Shown: positions 1 through 6,913, counted from the first letter of the stretch. The stretch is 8,666 nt of DNA from CBDHHC01 sp050633205 (GCA_050633205.1 JBOEGA010000208.1:1-8666); one strand, 5' to 3'. The notes: generated by a model from the letters alone, not told the origin. Numbers and translations: made by a program.

Positions 1-726
1 CTGGGTGAGCTTGAAACTCTTTTGACAGATAATGACGGGCAGATTGCAGGAATAATCATGGAGCCTTTGATGCAGGGTGCTTCAGGTATGAATTTCAGTC
101 GCCCGCGTTTTGTGAACCGTGTTGCTGAGCTGGCCAGGAAGGCAAATACTCTTATTATATTTGATGAGGTTGCTACCGGGTTTGGACGGACGGGTACCCT
201 GTTTGCCTGTGAGCAGACCGAGGTTGTGCCAGATATTATCTGTCTGTCAAAAGGATTGACTGCCGGGTATATGCCGATGTCTGTTACTGTGGCGAGAGAT
301 GAGATTTATGATGTATTTCTTGGTGAGGGCTTTGAAAAGGCGCTGGCTCATGGACATTCCTTTACAGGAAATCCGCTGGCATGTGCTGTTGCTCTGAGAT
401 CTCTGCAGTTGTTTGAAGAAGAGAATACACTTGAGAATATTGCTCGTATCAATAAAAAGCATCAGGCTTTTGCTGAACAGTTGCAGACAAACAGACATGT
501 TACATATCCCCGTGTACTGGGCTCTCTGCTGGCCTGCAATTTTCAGGGGGGCGGGGAGTATAAGTCCGACAAGAGTGTCGCTTTGAGGGACTGGTATCTG
601 TCCAAAGGGTTTAATATCAGGCCAATTGGCTCAACTCTTTATCTTATGCCTCCCTACTGTATTTCAGATGAGCAGCTGGATCAGGCCTATGATATCTTTA
701 TTGAAGGCCTGGATGCTGTTTTATAG
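1..726 (+). CDS. bioA: Adenosylmethionine-8-amino-7-oxononanoate aminotransferase, C-terminal part (5' truncated by window)
   Basis: The reading frame is open from base 1 to a TAG at 724-726 and gives 241 residues; the true start lies outside the window. It is the C-terminal part of a class III PLP-dependent aminotransferase. Visible are the FDEVATGFGRTG segment, whose Asp (about residue 55 of the visible part) is in the position that contacts the PLP pyridine nitrogen. The PLP lysine is in LSKGLTAG (codon 250-252), and HGHSFTGNPLACA follows. The spacing and wording of these motifs, especially FACEQTEVVPDI and the HGxxFxGNPLACA block, match BioA, which transfers an amino group from S-adenosylmethionine to KAPA to make DAPA in cytosolic biotin synthesis. 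E. coli BioA is about 430 residues, so roughly the first 190 are missing here. A related omega-aminotransferase is the main alternative but fits less well. No other bio gene is visible. The gene converges on the permease gene 23 bases downstream, with no clear terminator between them. Confidence 0.88.
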   Translation: MGELETLLTDNDGQIAGIIMEPLMQGASGMNFSRPRFVNRVAELARKANTLIIFDEVATGFGRTGTLFACEQTEVVPDIICLSKGLTAGYMPMSVTVARDEIYDVFLGEGFEKALAHGHSFTGNPLACAVALRSLQLFEEENTLENIARINKKHQAFAEQLQTNRHVTYPRVLGSLLACNFQGGGEYKSDKSVALRDWYLSKGFNIRPIGSTLYLMPPYCISDEQLDQAYDIFIEGLDAVL

Positions 727-749
727 TACTCCCTGTTTTGCCACTGATT

Positions 750-1982
750 TCAGGTGATTAAGTTATATAAATTGATGCCAAGGAAAGCCAGGCTGATTAC
801 AAATCCCAGTGCAGGCACCCACGTTCCTACTGTAAATATGTCTTTTGGAGCAGGAATTTTTCTTATCTTCAGTCTCAACAGTGAAAGATTTACCAGAGAG
901 AAGACCGAGAGGGTTATTACTGAGGTTGCTGCTGCCAGCCCTTTTAAGGGGAAAAGCAGAGCCATTATCAGAATAGCACCTATAACGACCAGAGTTGCTA
1001 TCAGCGGGGTTCTTGTCAAGCTGTTGACGCTGGAAAGTATTGCAGGTAAAGAGCCCTGTCTGGCAAGGCCATAAATCACACGTGAGGCCATGATCATCTG
1101 AATTATAACACCGTTAAGGGTTGCGATAATTGCTATGATGGTAATTGCAGAAGTGGGAAGGCTTGTTGTTTTTTCGAATACAAGTGTAAGGGGGGCGTCC
1201 GAGGCTGTCAGTTTATCAAGTGGGACTGACAACACCGCAATTGATACGACCAGGAAATAAAGAAGCGTTGAAATGAAAAGAGTGATAAATATTGCCCAGG
1301 GCATTGTAACTTTTGGGTTTTCTGCTTCTTCTGCAATATTTACAAGATCTTCAAAGCCGATAAATGCGAAGAAAGCCAGCAGGCCCGCACTTGAAATTCC
1401 TACCCAGAGGCCAAGCTCGGTAAATGGAGGGAAGACAGAGATCAATCTGGGGGCAATTGTACTGTCGGTGTAGAAACCTCCTCCGATAATCAGCAAGAGC
1501 CCGCCAACCTCAACAAGTGTAAACAAAGCGGCAAGTGTTATGGATTCAACGATTCCCCAAGTTGCAACCATGCCCATTATCAGTACGACCATTGTGATTA
1601 GCAGGGCAGGGGAGACATCAATAAACTCCCTGATATAGCCAACACTGCCAATACTGACGGTAGCTGCCGAAACAATGCCTGCCGAAGCTACTCCCAAGCC
1701 TACAAATAAAGAGAGAGTTTTAGAGTTCAAGCCTTTTCGGACATATGCGGCTTCTCCGGCGCTGACTGGTAATCTGCTTGCGAACTCGGCAAATGAACCC
1801 GCAGTGAAGGCCATAACTATTGCAGACAGTATAAATGCGACGGGGGCATAAATCCCTGCTTCTGCCGTGGTATCTTTTATCAGAACATAAATTCCTGCTC
1901 CGATTGTTACACCAAGGCCATAGAGAACAAGGTGGGCCAGAGACAGGGAACGTTTCAGTCGTACAGGAATTTTACTTTTCAT
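750..1982 (-). CDS. APC-superfamily amino-acid permease
   Basis: A 410-residue, strongly hydrophobic protein with about 12 predicted membrane segments. It begins with the helix-1 signature GVTIGAGIY (residues about 24-32), the unwound GxG region that binds the amino-acid backbone in APC transporters. A second conserved block is FFAFIGFEDLVNIAEEAENP, the helix 6 / following-loop signature of this superfamily, with the EEAxNP element. Substrate cannot be read from the sequence; import or exchange of an amino acid across the inner membrane is the family role. I chose the ATG at 1982 because GAAAGG lies 6 bases upstream. The in-frame GTG at 1988 would have no spacing to that ribosome site. The gene stands alone, convergent with bioA. 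A perfect FNR-type box (2043-2056) and a TAAAAT -10 sequence (2016-2021) lie upstream, so oxygen-dependent control is inferred. Confidence 0.9.
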   Translation of the reverse strand: MKSKIPVRLKRSLSLAHLVLYGLGVTIGAGIYVLIKDTTAEAGIYAPVAFILSAIVMAFTAGSFAEFASRLPVSAGEAAYVRKGLNSKTLSLFVGLGVASAGIVSAATVSIGSVGYIREFIDVSPALLITMVVLIMGMVATWGIVESITLAALFTLVEVGGLLLIIGGGFYTDSTIAPRLISVFPPFTELGLWVGISSAGLLAFFAFIGFEDLVNIAEEAENPKVTMPWAIFITLFISTLLYFLVVSIAVLSVPLDKLTASDAPLTLVFEKTTSLPTSAITIIAIIATLNGVIIQMIMASRVIYGLARQGSLPAILSSVNSLTRTPLIATLVVIGAILIMALLFPLKGLAAATSVITLSVFSLVNLSLLRLKIRKIPAPKDIFTVGTWVPALGFVISLAFLGINLYNLIT

Positions 1983-2042
1983 GACCACCCTTTCAAGTCA
2001 GGCTATTTTATGGTCATTTTATCCTGTATGCAATCTGGAGTG

Positions 2043-2056
2043 TTGATGCATATCAA
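2043..2056 (-). promoter_or_regulatory. FNR/FixK-type operator upstream of the permease gene
   Basis: TTGAT-GCAT-ATCAA matches the FNR-family consensus TTGAT-N4-ATCAA at all ten defined positions. On the minus strand it lies upstream of the permease. TAAAAT at 2021-2016 is a good -10 hexamer. A start site near 2008-2009 would put the box centre at about -41, the class II activator position, and leave a leader of about 26 bases. Which family member binds (FNR, FnrL, FixK, Anr) cannot be told. Confidence 0.72.
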
Positions 2057-2078
2057 TTTTGGAGGCGGGAAGAGAAAA

Positions 2079-2105
2079 GGAAGAGCGGAATTTGACCGCT
2101 CTTCC
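2079..2105 (-). terminator. Rho-independent terminator of the first substrate-binding protein gene
   Basis: A perfect 10-bp stem (GGAAGAGCGG with its complement) and a 7-base loop lie 7 bases past the stop codon at 2113. On the minus strand the stem is followed by TTTTCTCTT, a usable U-rich tail. It separates the binding-protein gene from the FNR-type promoter of the permease gene, which is on the same strand downstream. Confidence 0.8.
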
Positions 2106-2112
2106 TGTACAA

Positions 2113-3087
2113 TTATTTTTTCTTTTTAAATGTAACCGGCTTGTCTCTTTCAACAATATTCAGTCCGAGGCTTTTAATATTGTTCAAACCAACAGCTTTG
2201 GCTTTATTTGGGTCAACATATAGAAACGCTGTTTTTGGAGTTACAACATTAACAGGGATATCGCCGGCTTTCTTGCCTGAAAGTATCTGGTGAGCAATGT
2301 CTGCCGTTGCTGCTCCACGTTCTTTATAGCTGGCTGCAAGGGCAACGGTAGCACCAAAACCAACGTGGCGGTGTACGCCTCCCATTACAAGAAGTTTGGA
2401 GTCCAGCTGTTTGAACATTTTGTCGTATATAACTGAAAATGATGATGTTGCAACAACATAGAGAGCGTCAAGTTTGTTGGCATCATCTGATACGTTTTTC
2501 AGCAATTTGTCAATTTTTGGAGAATCCGGAATCAGTCTTAATGGTACGATTTTGAAACCACGTTTTTTTCCGATCTCAGTAAGGTTTTTTATAACTGCGT
2601 TATTCTGCTTTTCGCGCGGGTCAAACCATATACCTACTGATTTCAGTTCTCTCATTTTCTGGAGAACCTCGAACTGGGTATCCAGATCTACCAGTAATTT
2701 TGCGCCGGTTAAATTATGGCCAGGCTTTTCAATTGAGTTAACAATTTTTGAACGCAGGGGAGCCGAAACCATATTAAAGACCTGCGGTTTCTTTCCTTTC
2801 AGAAATGATTTTACAATTTTAGTACCTGTTGTTCCAAAGGTATACACAAGGTCTGTCTTTGAAAAATCATAGTCTCTGAGGGCACTGGCAAGCTTGCCCT
2901 TGTCACGTTTTGCATCAATATATTTGAAGGATACATCTGGCTGTAACTGCTTCATGCGTTCTTCAAAACCGGTTTCTGCACTGGTCCGCCCCTGCCACAA
3001 AACCATAAGTACTTCTGCAGCCTGAAGTGGCGTTGAGAAGAATATCAGGGTCAGAATAAAAATAGTCTTTAAGAGGTGATGTCTCAT
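2113..3087 (-). CDS. Periplasmic substrate-binding protein, ABC_sub_bind (TrpX-like) family, paralog 1
   Basis: Counted from the ATG at 3087 the protein has 324 residues. A signal peptide (MRHHLLK, hydrophobic core, cleavage near LQA-AE at about residue 24) leads into a type I periplasmic-binding fold with the family landmarks DLVYTFGTTGTKIVK, PQVFNMVSAP, EKPGHNLTGAK and WFDPREKQ. The family (PF04392) binds small ligands, including tryptophan/tyrosine in the studied TrpX, and delivers them to an ABC permease; the ligand here is unknown. An upstream in-frame ATG at 3117 would add ten residues. I prefer 3087 because the signal peptide then has the same 25-residue spacing to the mature AE(V) sequence as in the two paralogs at 3360 and 4467. 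The extreme C-terminus is a lysine run (FKKKK), absent from the paralogs. It is transcribed divergently from paralogs 2 and 3. No permease or ATPase gene is adjacent. Confidence 0.88.
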   Translation of the reverse strand: MRHHLLKTIFILTLIFFSTPLQAAEVLMVLWQGRTSAETGFEERMKQLQPDVSFKYIDAKRDKGKLASALRDYDFSKTDLVYTFGTTGTKIVKSFLKGKKPQVFNMVSAPLRSKIVNSIEKPGHNLTGAKLLVDLDTQFEVLQKMRELKSVGIWFDPREKQNNAVIKNLTEIGKKRGFKIVPLRLIPDSPKIDKLLKNVSDDANKLDALYVVATSSFSVIYDKMFKQLDSKLLVMGGVHRHVGFGATVALAASYKERGAATADIAHQILSGKKAGDIPVNVVTPKTAFLYVDPNKAKAVGLNNIKSLGLNIVERDKPVTFKKKK

Positions 3088-3359
3088 TCTTAGTTGCTCG
3101 CTCTGTAAGTTAGGCATAATAAAGTTGCATCAACATACAGTAAGGTTATTAAATTTATTTCAATTCAATCTTAAAAAAATATTATAAAAATTAAATCGGG
3201 ATCCCTATCTCAATCTCATTTTGGCGCAACAATTTTCTCTATGTAAATGTCTTTGAAAAATGAAATACAAATGAATTGAGTTTAATTTAATTATTTTATG
3301 CAAAGGTATTATACGGTTGCACAGTTTTGTGCCGTGTATTTTGTGATAGGGGTAGTAAT
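3088..3359. other. AT-rich divergent intergenic region
   Basis: About 270 bases of very AT-rich sequence between the divergent binding-protein genes, holding no credible reading frame. It must carry both promoters. TATTAT at 3307-3312 is a candidate -10 for the plus-strand gene, but no convincing -35 stands at the right distance. No FNR-type box is visible. An 8-base palindrome GGGATCCC interrupts the AT-rich sequence near 3199. No operator could be assigned. Confidence 0.5.
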
Positions 3360-4313
3360 ATGAAGCGGTTTATGGTTGGTGTTGTAGCCTCCCTTATTCT
3401 ATTTGCAGGTGCATTAACTGCGCAGGCAGAAGAAGTTCTAATGGTTACCTGGGGTGCCAAGTATGTGTCAGAAACCGAGTTTGAAAAAAAGCTCAAAGAA
3501 TTGCGTCCGGGTGTGAAATTTACATATGTAGATTCTGAGCGTAAAAAAGGTGTTCTGGCTAAAAAACTCAGGGAAATTGATGTAAACAAGTATGATCTGG
3601 TTTACTCGTTTGGTACGACAGGAACCAAGATTGTTAAACAGTATTTAAAAGGAAAAAAACCTCAGGTTTTTAATATTGTTTCTGTTCCTGTGTTGTCAAA
3701 AATTGCCAATTCCATGGAAAAGCCGGGCAATAATCTGACAGGCGCTCGTCTGCTTGTTGATATAAAAACCCAGCTTGACGTTGCTGACAAGCTTAAGCCT
3801 TTTAAAAAGCTTGGCGTTTATTTTGATCCGCGCGAAAAACAGAATGCTGTTGTTCTTTCCCAGATCAAGAAATATGGTGCAGCGGCTGGCAAGGAAATCG
3901 TGCCTATTCGTATCGTGCCGGATGCAGCAAATTATGATGCCATGCTTGGTGATGCGTCTGCAAAAGCAAATACGCTTGATGCAGTATATATTATTGCCAG
4001 TTCTTCCTATGCGGATCAATATAAGAAAATGATTGGAAAAATTGATCCTAAAATTATGGTTATGGGGTCTATCAGCACATATGTGGAAGCAGGTGCTACA
4101 CTTGCGCTTGGTGCTGATTTTGGAGAACGTGGCCGTGCGACTGCTGAACTTGCAGGTAAAATTCTTGGTGGTGCTAAGGCTGGTGACCTGCCGGTTTCAG
4201 TTGTAACCCAAAAGAATGCTGCTCTTTATGTCAATAAAGCCAAAAAGGATGTTGTGGGTTTGGGTGATATTGAAAAGCTTGGTATGAATGTGAAATATCT
4301 TGCTGAAAAGTAG
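3360..4313 (+). CDS. Periplasmic substrate-binding protein, ABC_sub_bind (TrpX-like) family, paralog 2
   Basis: A 317-residue protein starting at the ATG at 3360, which has TAGGGG seven bases upstream. An in-frame GTG at 3327 has no such site and would spoil the signal peptide. Residues 1-23 (MKRFMVG..., ending LTAQA) are a clear Sec signal peptide cleaved before EEVLMV. The mature part repeats the landmarks of paralog 1 in the same order: DLVYSFGTTGTKIVK, PQVFNIVSVP, EKPGNNLTGAR and YFDPREKQ, then the second lobe with DAVYIIASSSY, IMVMGS and GATLALGADFGERGRATAEL. By eye, roughly half of the central residues match paralog 1 or paralog 3. It acts in the periplasm as a ligand receptor for an ABC importer, or possibly a sensor partner; the ligand is unknown. 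A terminator follows 29 bases after the stop, so it is probably monocistronic. Confidence 0.9.
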   Translation: MKRFMVGVVASLILFAGALTAQAEEVLMVTWGAKYVSETEFEKKLKELRPGVKFTYVDSERKKGVLAKKLREIDVNKYDLVYSFGTTGTKIVKQYLKGKKPQVFNIVSVPVLSKIANSMEKPGNNLTGARLLVDIKTQLDVADKLKPFKKLGVYFDPREKQNAVVLSQIKKYGAAAGKEIVPIRIVPDAANYDAMLGDASAKANTLDAVYIIASSSYADQYKKMIGKIDPKIMVMGSISTYVEAGATLALGADFGERGRATAELAGKILGGAKAGDLPVSVVTQKNAALYVNKAKKDVVGLGDIEKLGMNVKYLAEK

Positions 4314-4342
4314 AAGCTAAATCAGTATTTACAATAAACAGG

Positions 4343-4368
4343 AAAGGCAGTCCGTTGGCTGCCTTTTT
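4343..4368 (+). terminator. Rho-independent terminator after paralog 2
   Basis: AAAGGCAG pairs with CTGCCTTT (8 bp, 8-base loop), and the T-run at 4364-4368 overlaps the descending arm. It sits 29 bases after the stop codon of the gene ending at 4313, and separates it from paralog 3. Confidence 0.75.
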
Positions 4369-4393
4369 CCTTATGGCATGTGACGAACTTCCA

Positions 4394-4420
4394 TATAATT
4401 TAATCTTTTCAAGATATAAT
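4394..4420 (+). promoter_or_regulatory. Candidate promoter -10 elements for paralog 3
   Basis: Two exact TATAAT hexamers lie at 4394-4399 and 4415-4420, in the 100 bases between the terminator of paralog 2 and the start of paralog 3. Neither has a recognisable TTGACA-like -35 at 16-18 bases, so the pair is a weak call. The terminator upstream does argue that a promoter is needed here. Confidence 0.35.
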
Positions 4421-4466
4421 TTCCCAGGTTTATCCGGAAATTTTGCGTGCAGCAGAAGGTTAGAAA

Positions 4467-5429
4467 ATGACGAGATTATGGGTTGCAGCGGGTACGCTGA
4501 TTATTGCAATATCCTTTGCATTTACTGCGTATGCAGAAGAAGTCCTTATTGTCCGCTGGATGGATACTCCAATTGATTTTATATTTCAGAAGAAACTAAA
4601 GGAATTAAGGCCCGGGACAACCTTTAAGATTGTTCATGCGCAACGAGATAAACGCAGGCTTGTCAAAATTTTACAGAAGTACGATTTTTCAAATACAAAG
4701 CTTGTATATTCATTTGGTACAACAGGTACTAAAATTGTTCGCGGGCAGTTACGAGGAAAGATACCTCATGTATTTAATGCTGTTTCAACACCGGTGCTTT
4801 CGAATATTGCAGACACAATAGAAAAGCCGGGGCACAATCTTACTGGTGCCAAAATGCTGATTGATCTTAAGACGCAAACTGATGTTTTGCTGTCTTTAAA
4901 GAAAATAAAGTCGCTTTCAATCTGGTATGACCCACGCGAGAAGCAAAGTCAGGTTGTTCTCCAGAAGCTTAAAAAGATTATGGCGGATAAAGGCGTTGAT
5001 GCACAAATGTTTCGTATTATTCCAGACGCCAAAAAGTTTCCAAAAATGATACAGCAGGCTTCTGAAAAGGCGAACAAGACAGACGCGCTTTATATTATTG
5101 CTTCGGCATCTTTTCAGAAACATCTGAAAAACCTGCACTCAAAACTTGATAAGTCATTACTGGTTATGGGGGTCATACTGGATTATGTGCAACATGGATC
5201 TACTATTGCGCTGGGTCCGGATGGTCTGGAGCGATCCAATGTTGTTGCTGAACAGGCAGCGAGAATTCTTGGTGGAGAAAAAGCCGGAGAGATTCCTATC
5301 AGCCTTGTTACCAGCCAAAATGCTACTCTTTATATTAATAAAGACAAGGTGGCAGCAGCGGGTTTGAAGGACATGGGGAAACTGGGGCTGAAAATTATGG
5401 AAGTACCTTTGAAACAGGAAGGCAAATAA
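4467..5429 (+). CDS. Periplasmic substrate-binding protein, ABC_sub_bind (TrpX-like) family, paralog 3
   Basis: A 320-residue protein starting at ATG 4467 with AGAAGG seven bases upstream. The signal peptide (MTRLWVAAG..., cleavage near AYA-EE at about residue 23) is followed by the same fold and landmarks: KLVYSFGTTGTKIVR, PHVFNAVSTP, EKPGHNLTGAK, IWYDPREKQ, TDALYIIASASF and LLVMGV. In the second lobe, the segment that reads GATLALGADFGERG in paralog 2 is GSTIALGPDGLERS here, and the segment before it also differs (ILDYVQH against ISTYVEA). Because that region borders the interlobe cleft in this fold, a different ligand preference is possible (inference). The gene has its own candidate promoter, and its stop codon lies inside the loop of a terminator hairpin shared with the convergent slipin gene. 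No transporter membrane subunit is adjacent. Confidence 0.9.
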   Translation: MTRLWVAAGTLIIAISFAFTAYAEEVLIVRWMDTPIDFIFQKKLKELRPGTTFKIVHAQRDKRRLVKILQKYDFSNTKLVYSFGTTGTKIVRGQLRGKIPHVFNAVSTPVLSNIADTIEKPGHNLTGAKMLIDLKTQTDVLLSLKKIKSLSIWYDPREKQSQVVLQKLKKIMADKGVDAQMFRIIPDAKKFPKMIQQASEKANKTDALYIIASASFQKHLKNLHSKLDKSLLVMGVILDYVQHGSTIALGPDGLERSNVVAEQAARILGGEKAGEIPISLVTSQNATLYINKDKVAAAGLKDMGKLGLKIMEVPLKQEGK

Positions 5430-5440
5430 CAGCCTTCCTG
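5415..5440. terminator. Bidirectional terminator hairpin between convergent genes
   Basis: CAGGAAGGC pairs perfectly with GCCTTCCTG (9 bp, 8-base loop). The TAA of the plus-strand binding-protein gene falls in the loop, and the slipin stop is 10 bases beyond on the other strand. The T-tracts on both sides are short (CCTTTC and TTTC), so efficiency is uncertain. The symmetric position between convergent genes is what supports the call. Confidence 0.6.
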
Positions 5441-5449
5441 CCTTTCGCA

Positions 5450-6595
5450 TTATGATTTATCGTTTGCCTTGTTATTCAGTTGCAGCAGGTTATTCAGCAG
5501 GCCATCAAAACCTGGAGTATCCCTGCCTGTAACAAGGTCGATATTTCCAACTTTCTCAATCAACCGTTCAAGGGTTTCGAGTTCCTTGAGGCGTAGCAGC
5601 AGAGGGTTATCTTCCATCAAACGGGCAGTGTTCAACAGCGATCTTGTTGCTGCTGTTTCCTCTCGTCGTTTGATGAGATTTGCCTGGGCTACTTTTTCTG
5701 CTTCAACAACGCGGTTAATCAGCTCGCGCATGTCCCCCGGCAGAATAATATCCTTGATACCCAGCTCTTTTACATCAACGCCAATATCGCCTATATGCTT
5801 ATCAACATGGTCTCTGATCTGCTGGTCAACAGTTTCCCGGTTATTCAATATTTCATCAAGAGTACGGTTGGCGACTGCTTCACGGACAGCAAACTGAACG
5901 AGCCGGTAAACATAGGTTGCGTAATCAGAAGTTTCTTCGGTAACTCTTCTGGGGTTTGTTACCTTAGTAAAAGCAGTCAACGTAATGCGAATTGATACCC
6001 GGTCTTTTGTCAGTATTTCCTGAGCCGTAATTTCATGAGATAATGGGCGCAGATCAATAGTAGCTACGCGCACCTTACGGTCTATGGTCCAAAATGCATG
6101 GTGTCCGGGCTTCAGCTCTTCTACAAGCCTCCCATCGACGAACAGTAATCCAGCTTCATGTTGCTGGATGATAACATCCTCAACGAGAGTGCTGGTTGAT
6201 GTGACAATTGCTTTTTTCTGTTCATTAGTCAGGCGAAGCACATCAGCAGTGTTGATTACTTTAATCTCAACATTTGTTGACACTTTCCAGAAAGCAGAAC
6301 GTTTCCACGGGCCAAATACTCTGAATGGCCGGCCATCAAAATATACAATTGCAACTTCACCTTCGCCAGTATTTACTGTTGCGAAAAGCTCCTTAGCTAG
6401 ATCCGGCCTGACAGCAGAAATCATGCTTTCGATATCTTCAGGAACATCCGAGCGGATTACATTGAATGTATGTATTTCCAGCGAGCGAAACAGGTTGCCC
6501 AGCTTATATTGGCCGGGTGTTAAAATCCGGCTGAAACGTCCATTCTCAATGACGATTGCGCGTTCGGTGTCGCGTACTATTACTTTCTTATACAT
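5450..6595 (-). CDS. Slipin-type SPFH (band 7) family protein without a membrane anchor
   Basis: A 381-residue protein. The C-terminal half (about 185-320) is an SPFH/band 7 domain of the slipin kind: ITAQEILTKDRVSIRITLTA, then LVQFAVREAVANRTLDEIL, DVKELGIKDIILPGDMRELI and a charged helix with VVEAEKVAQANLIKRREE, typical for oligomerising coiled-coil parts of stomatin-like proteins. The N-terminal half holds three related blocks at about 11-45 (ERAIVIENGR), 80-114 (EVAIVYFDGR) and 147-181 (EAGLLFVDGR), each followed by a proline-glycine or glycine-proline turn and a beta-rich stretch. No N-terminal membrane helix is visible, unlike classical stomatins, so the protein is probably cytosolic or peripheral. 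Its function is unknown; slipins scaffold membrane microdomains or proteases. Translation from ATG 6595 has no strong ribosome site. It could share a transcript with the upstream RNA region. Confidence 0.85.
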   Translation of the reverse strand: MYKKVIVRDTERAIVIENGRFSRILTPGQYKLGNLFRSLEIHTFNVIRSDVPEDIESMISAVRPDLAKELFATVNTGEGEVAIVYFDGRPFRVFGPWKRSAFWKVSTNVEIKVINTADVLRLTNEQKKAIVTSTSTLVEDVIIQQHEAGLLFVDGRLVEELKPGHHAFWTIDRKVRVATIDLRPLSHEITAQEILTKDRVSIRITLTAFTKVTNPRRVTEETSDYATYVYRLVQFAVREAVANRTLDEILNNRETVDQQIRDHVDKHIGDIGVDVKELGIKDIILPGDMRELINRVVEAEKVAQANLIKRREETAATRSLLNTARLMEDNPLLLRLKELETLERLIEKVGNIDLVTGRDTPGFDGLLNNLLQLNNKANDKS

Positions 6596-6711
6596 GATGC
6601 TATCAATAATTCTTGTGTTATTATGAGCGGCTTATAGGCGGCATAAACTTGTCAAAATAATGTTTGGAAATCAGGTCGCTGGAAATTTCGTTCAGCATTA
6701 AGCAGCGGGTT

Positions 6712-6845
6712 GTATTTTGAGGTCGGGTTGTCCTCTTGCGGGACAGATCGCGAGATATGCCTGCTAACGCTTCATATCCGGCGGGTTCTGCCGTAACAGG
6801 CTGACAGCCTGACCGGTATCCAATACAACACTGGCTTCAAAATAC
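6712..6845. repeat. 134-bp element bounded by a 20-bp imperfect inverted repeat
   Basis: The arm 6712-6731 pairs with 6825-6845 over 20 base pairs, with a single bulged A at 6830. The outer nine pairs are perfect (GTATTTTGA with TCAAAATAC). The three non-Watson-Crick positions (6721, 6723, 6725) are G-U or U-G pairs when read as plus-strand RNA, but would be C-A mismatches in minus-strand RNA. Inside are smaller hairpins: CAGGCT-GAC-AGCCTG (6798-6812), GATATG/CATATC (6754-6759 with 6773-6778) and GTCC/GGAC near 6730-6744. It may be a structured plus-strand RNA or a small MITE-like element. No target-site duplication is evident next to the arms. Confidence 0.45.
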
Positions 6846-6847
6846 CT

Positions 6848-6879
6848 GCCAGACTTCGGGGTATGCTCTTCAGTCTGGC
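6848..6879. repeat. 8-bp perfect hairpin between the inverted-repeat element and the anticodon-arm array
   Basis: GCCAGACT at 6848-6855 pairs with AGTCTGGC at 6872-6879 across a 16-base loop. It begins two bases after the 134-bp element ends. On the minus strand it lies 34 bases beyond the last anticodon arm and is followed by AGGTATTTTG. It might therefore end or stabilise a transcript carrying the tRNA and the arms, although the T-tract is too interrupted for a firm terminator call. Confidence 0.4.
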
Positions 6880-6913
6880 GGAACTCGATCTCCAGCTCCC
6901 CTCAATTTCAAAT

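Larger units (their letters stand above)
6621..6901 (-). pseudogene. Coding-like but frame-broken sequence upstream of the slipin gene
   Basis: No intact gene fits here, but minus-strand frames change over in a way that resembles a decayed gene. One frame is open from 6901 to the TAG at 6766-6764 (45 codons, containing SGRYFEASVVLDTGQAVSLL). The next frame is open from 6836 to the TAA at 6623-6621 (71 codons, containing PAGYEALAGISRDLS and later LNEISSDLISKHYFDKFMPP). The third frame also reads plausibly up to a TGA at 6654-6652 (TSKYNPLLNAERNFQRPDFQ). None has a good start codon with a ribosome site. I recognise no family. The same bases also form strong hairpins, so the coding look may be accidental. 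An ATG at 6698 could open a 25-residue peptide ending 25 bases before slipin. Confidence 0.2.

Noticed and set aside
6593..6607. TTGAT-AGC-ATCAT at the slipin start as another FNR-type box
   Set aside because: The spacer is three bases instead of four, the last base is wrong, and it overlaps the start codon.
6796..6812. A possible fourth anticodon arm, Asp-like, with loop CTGTCAG (GUC) on the minus strand
   Set aside because: The outermost pair is a T-T mismatch, the loop ends close into a 6-bp stem with a three-base loop, and it lies about 100 bases from the other two arms inside a different inverted-repeat element. It is more simply a plain hairpin.
6700..6850. An integron attC site suggested by imperfect inverted repeats with AAC and GTT ends
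   Set aside because: The core sites RYYYAAC and GTTRRRY are not matched at the arm ends, and no integrase or cassette array is present.
6841..6905. Resemblance of minus-strand bases to the 5' end of tmRNA (GGGGAGCTGGAGATCGAG)
   Set aside because: Only a few bases agree. There is no tRNA-like 3' domain with alanine identity and no tag reading frame at the expected place.
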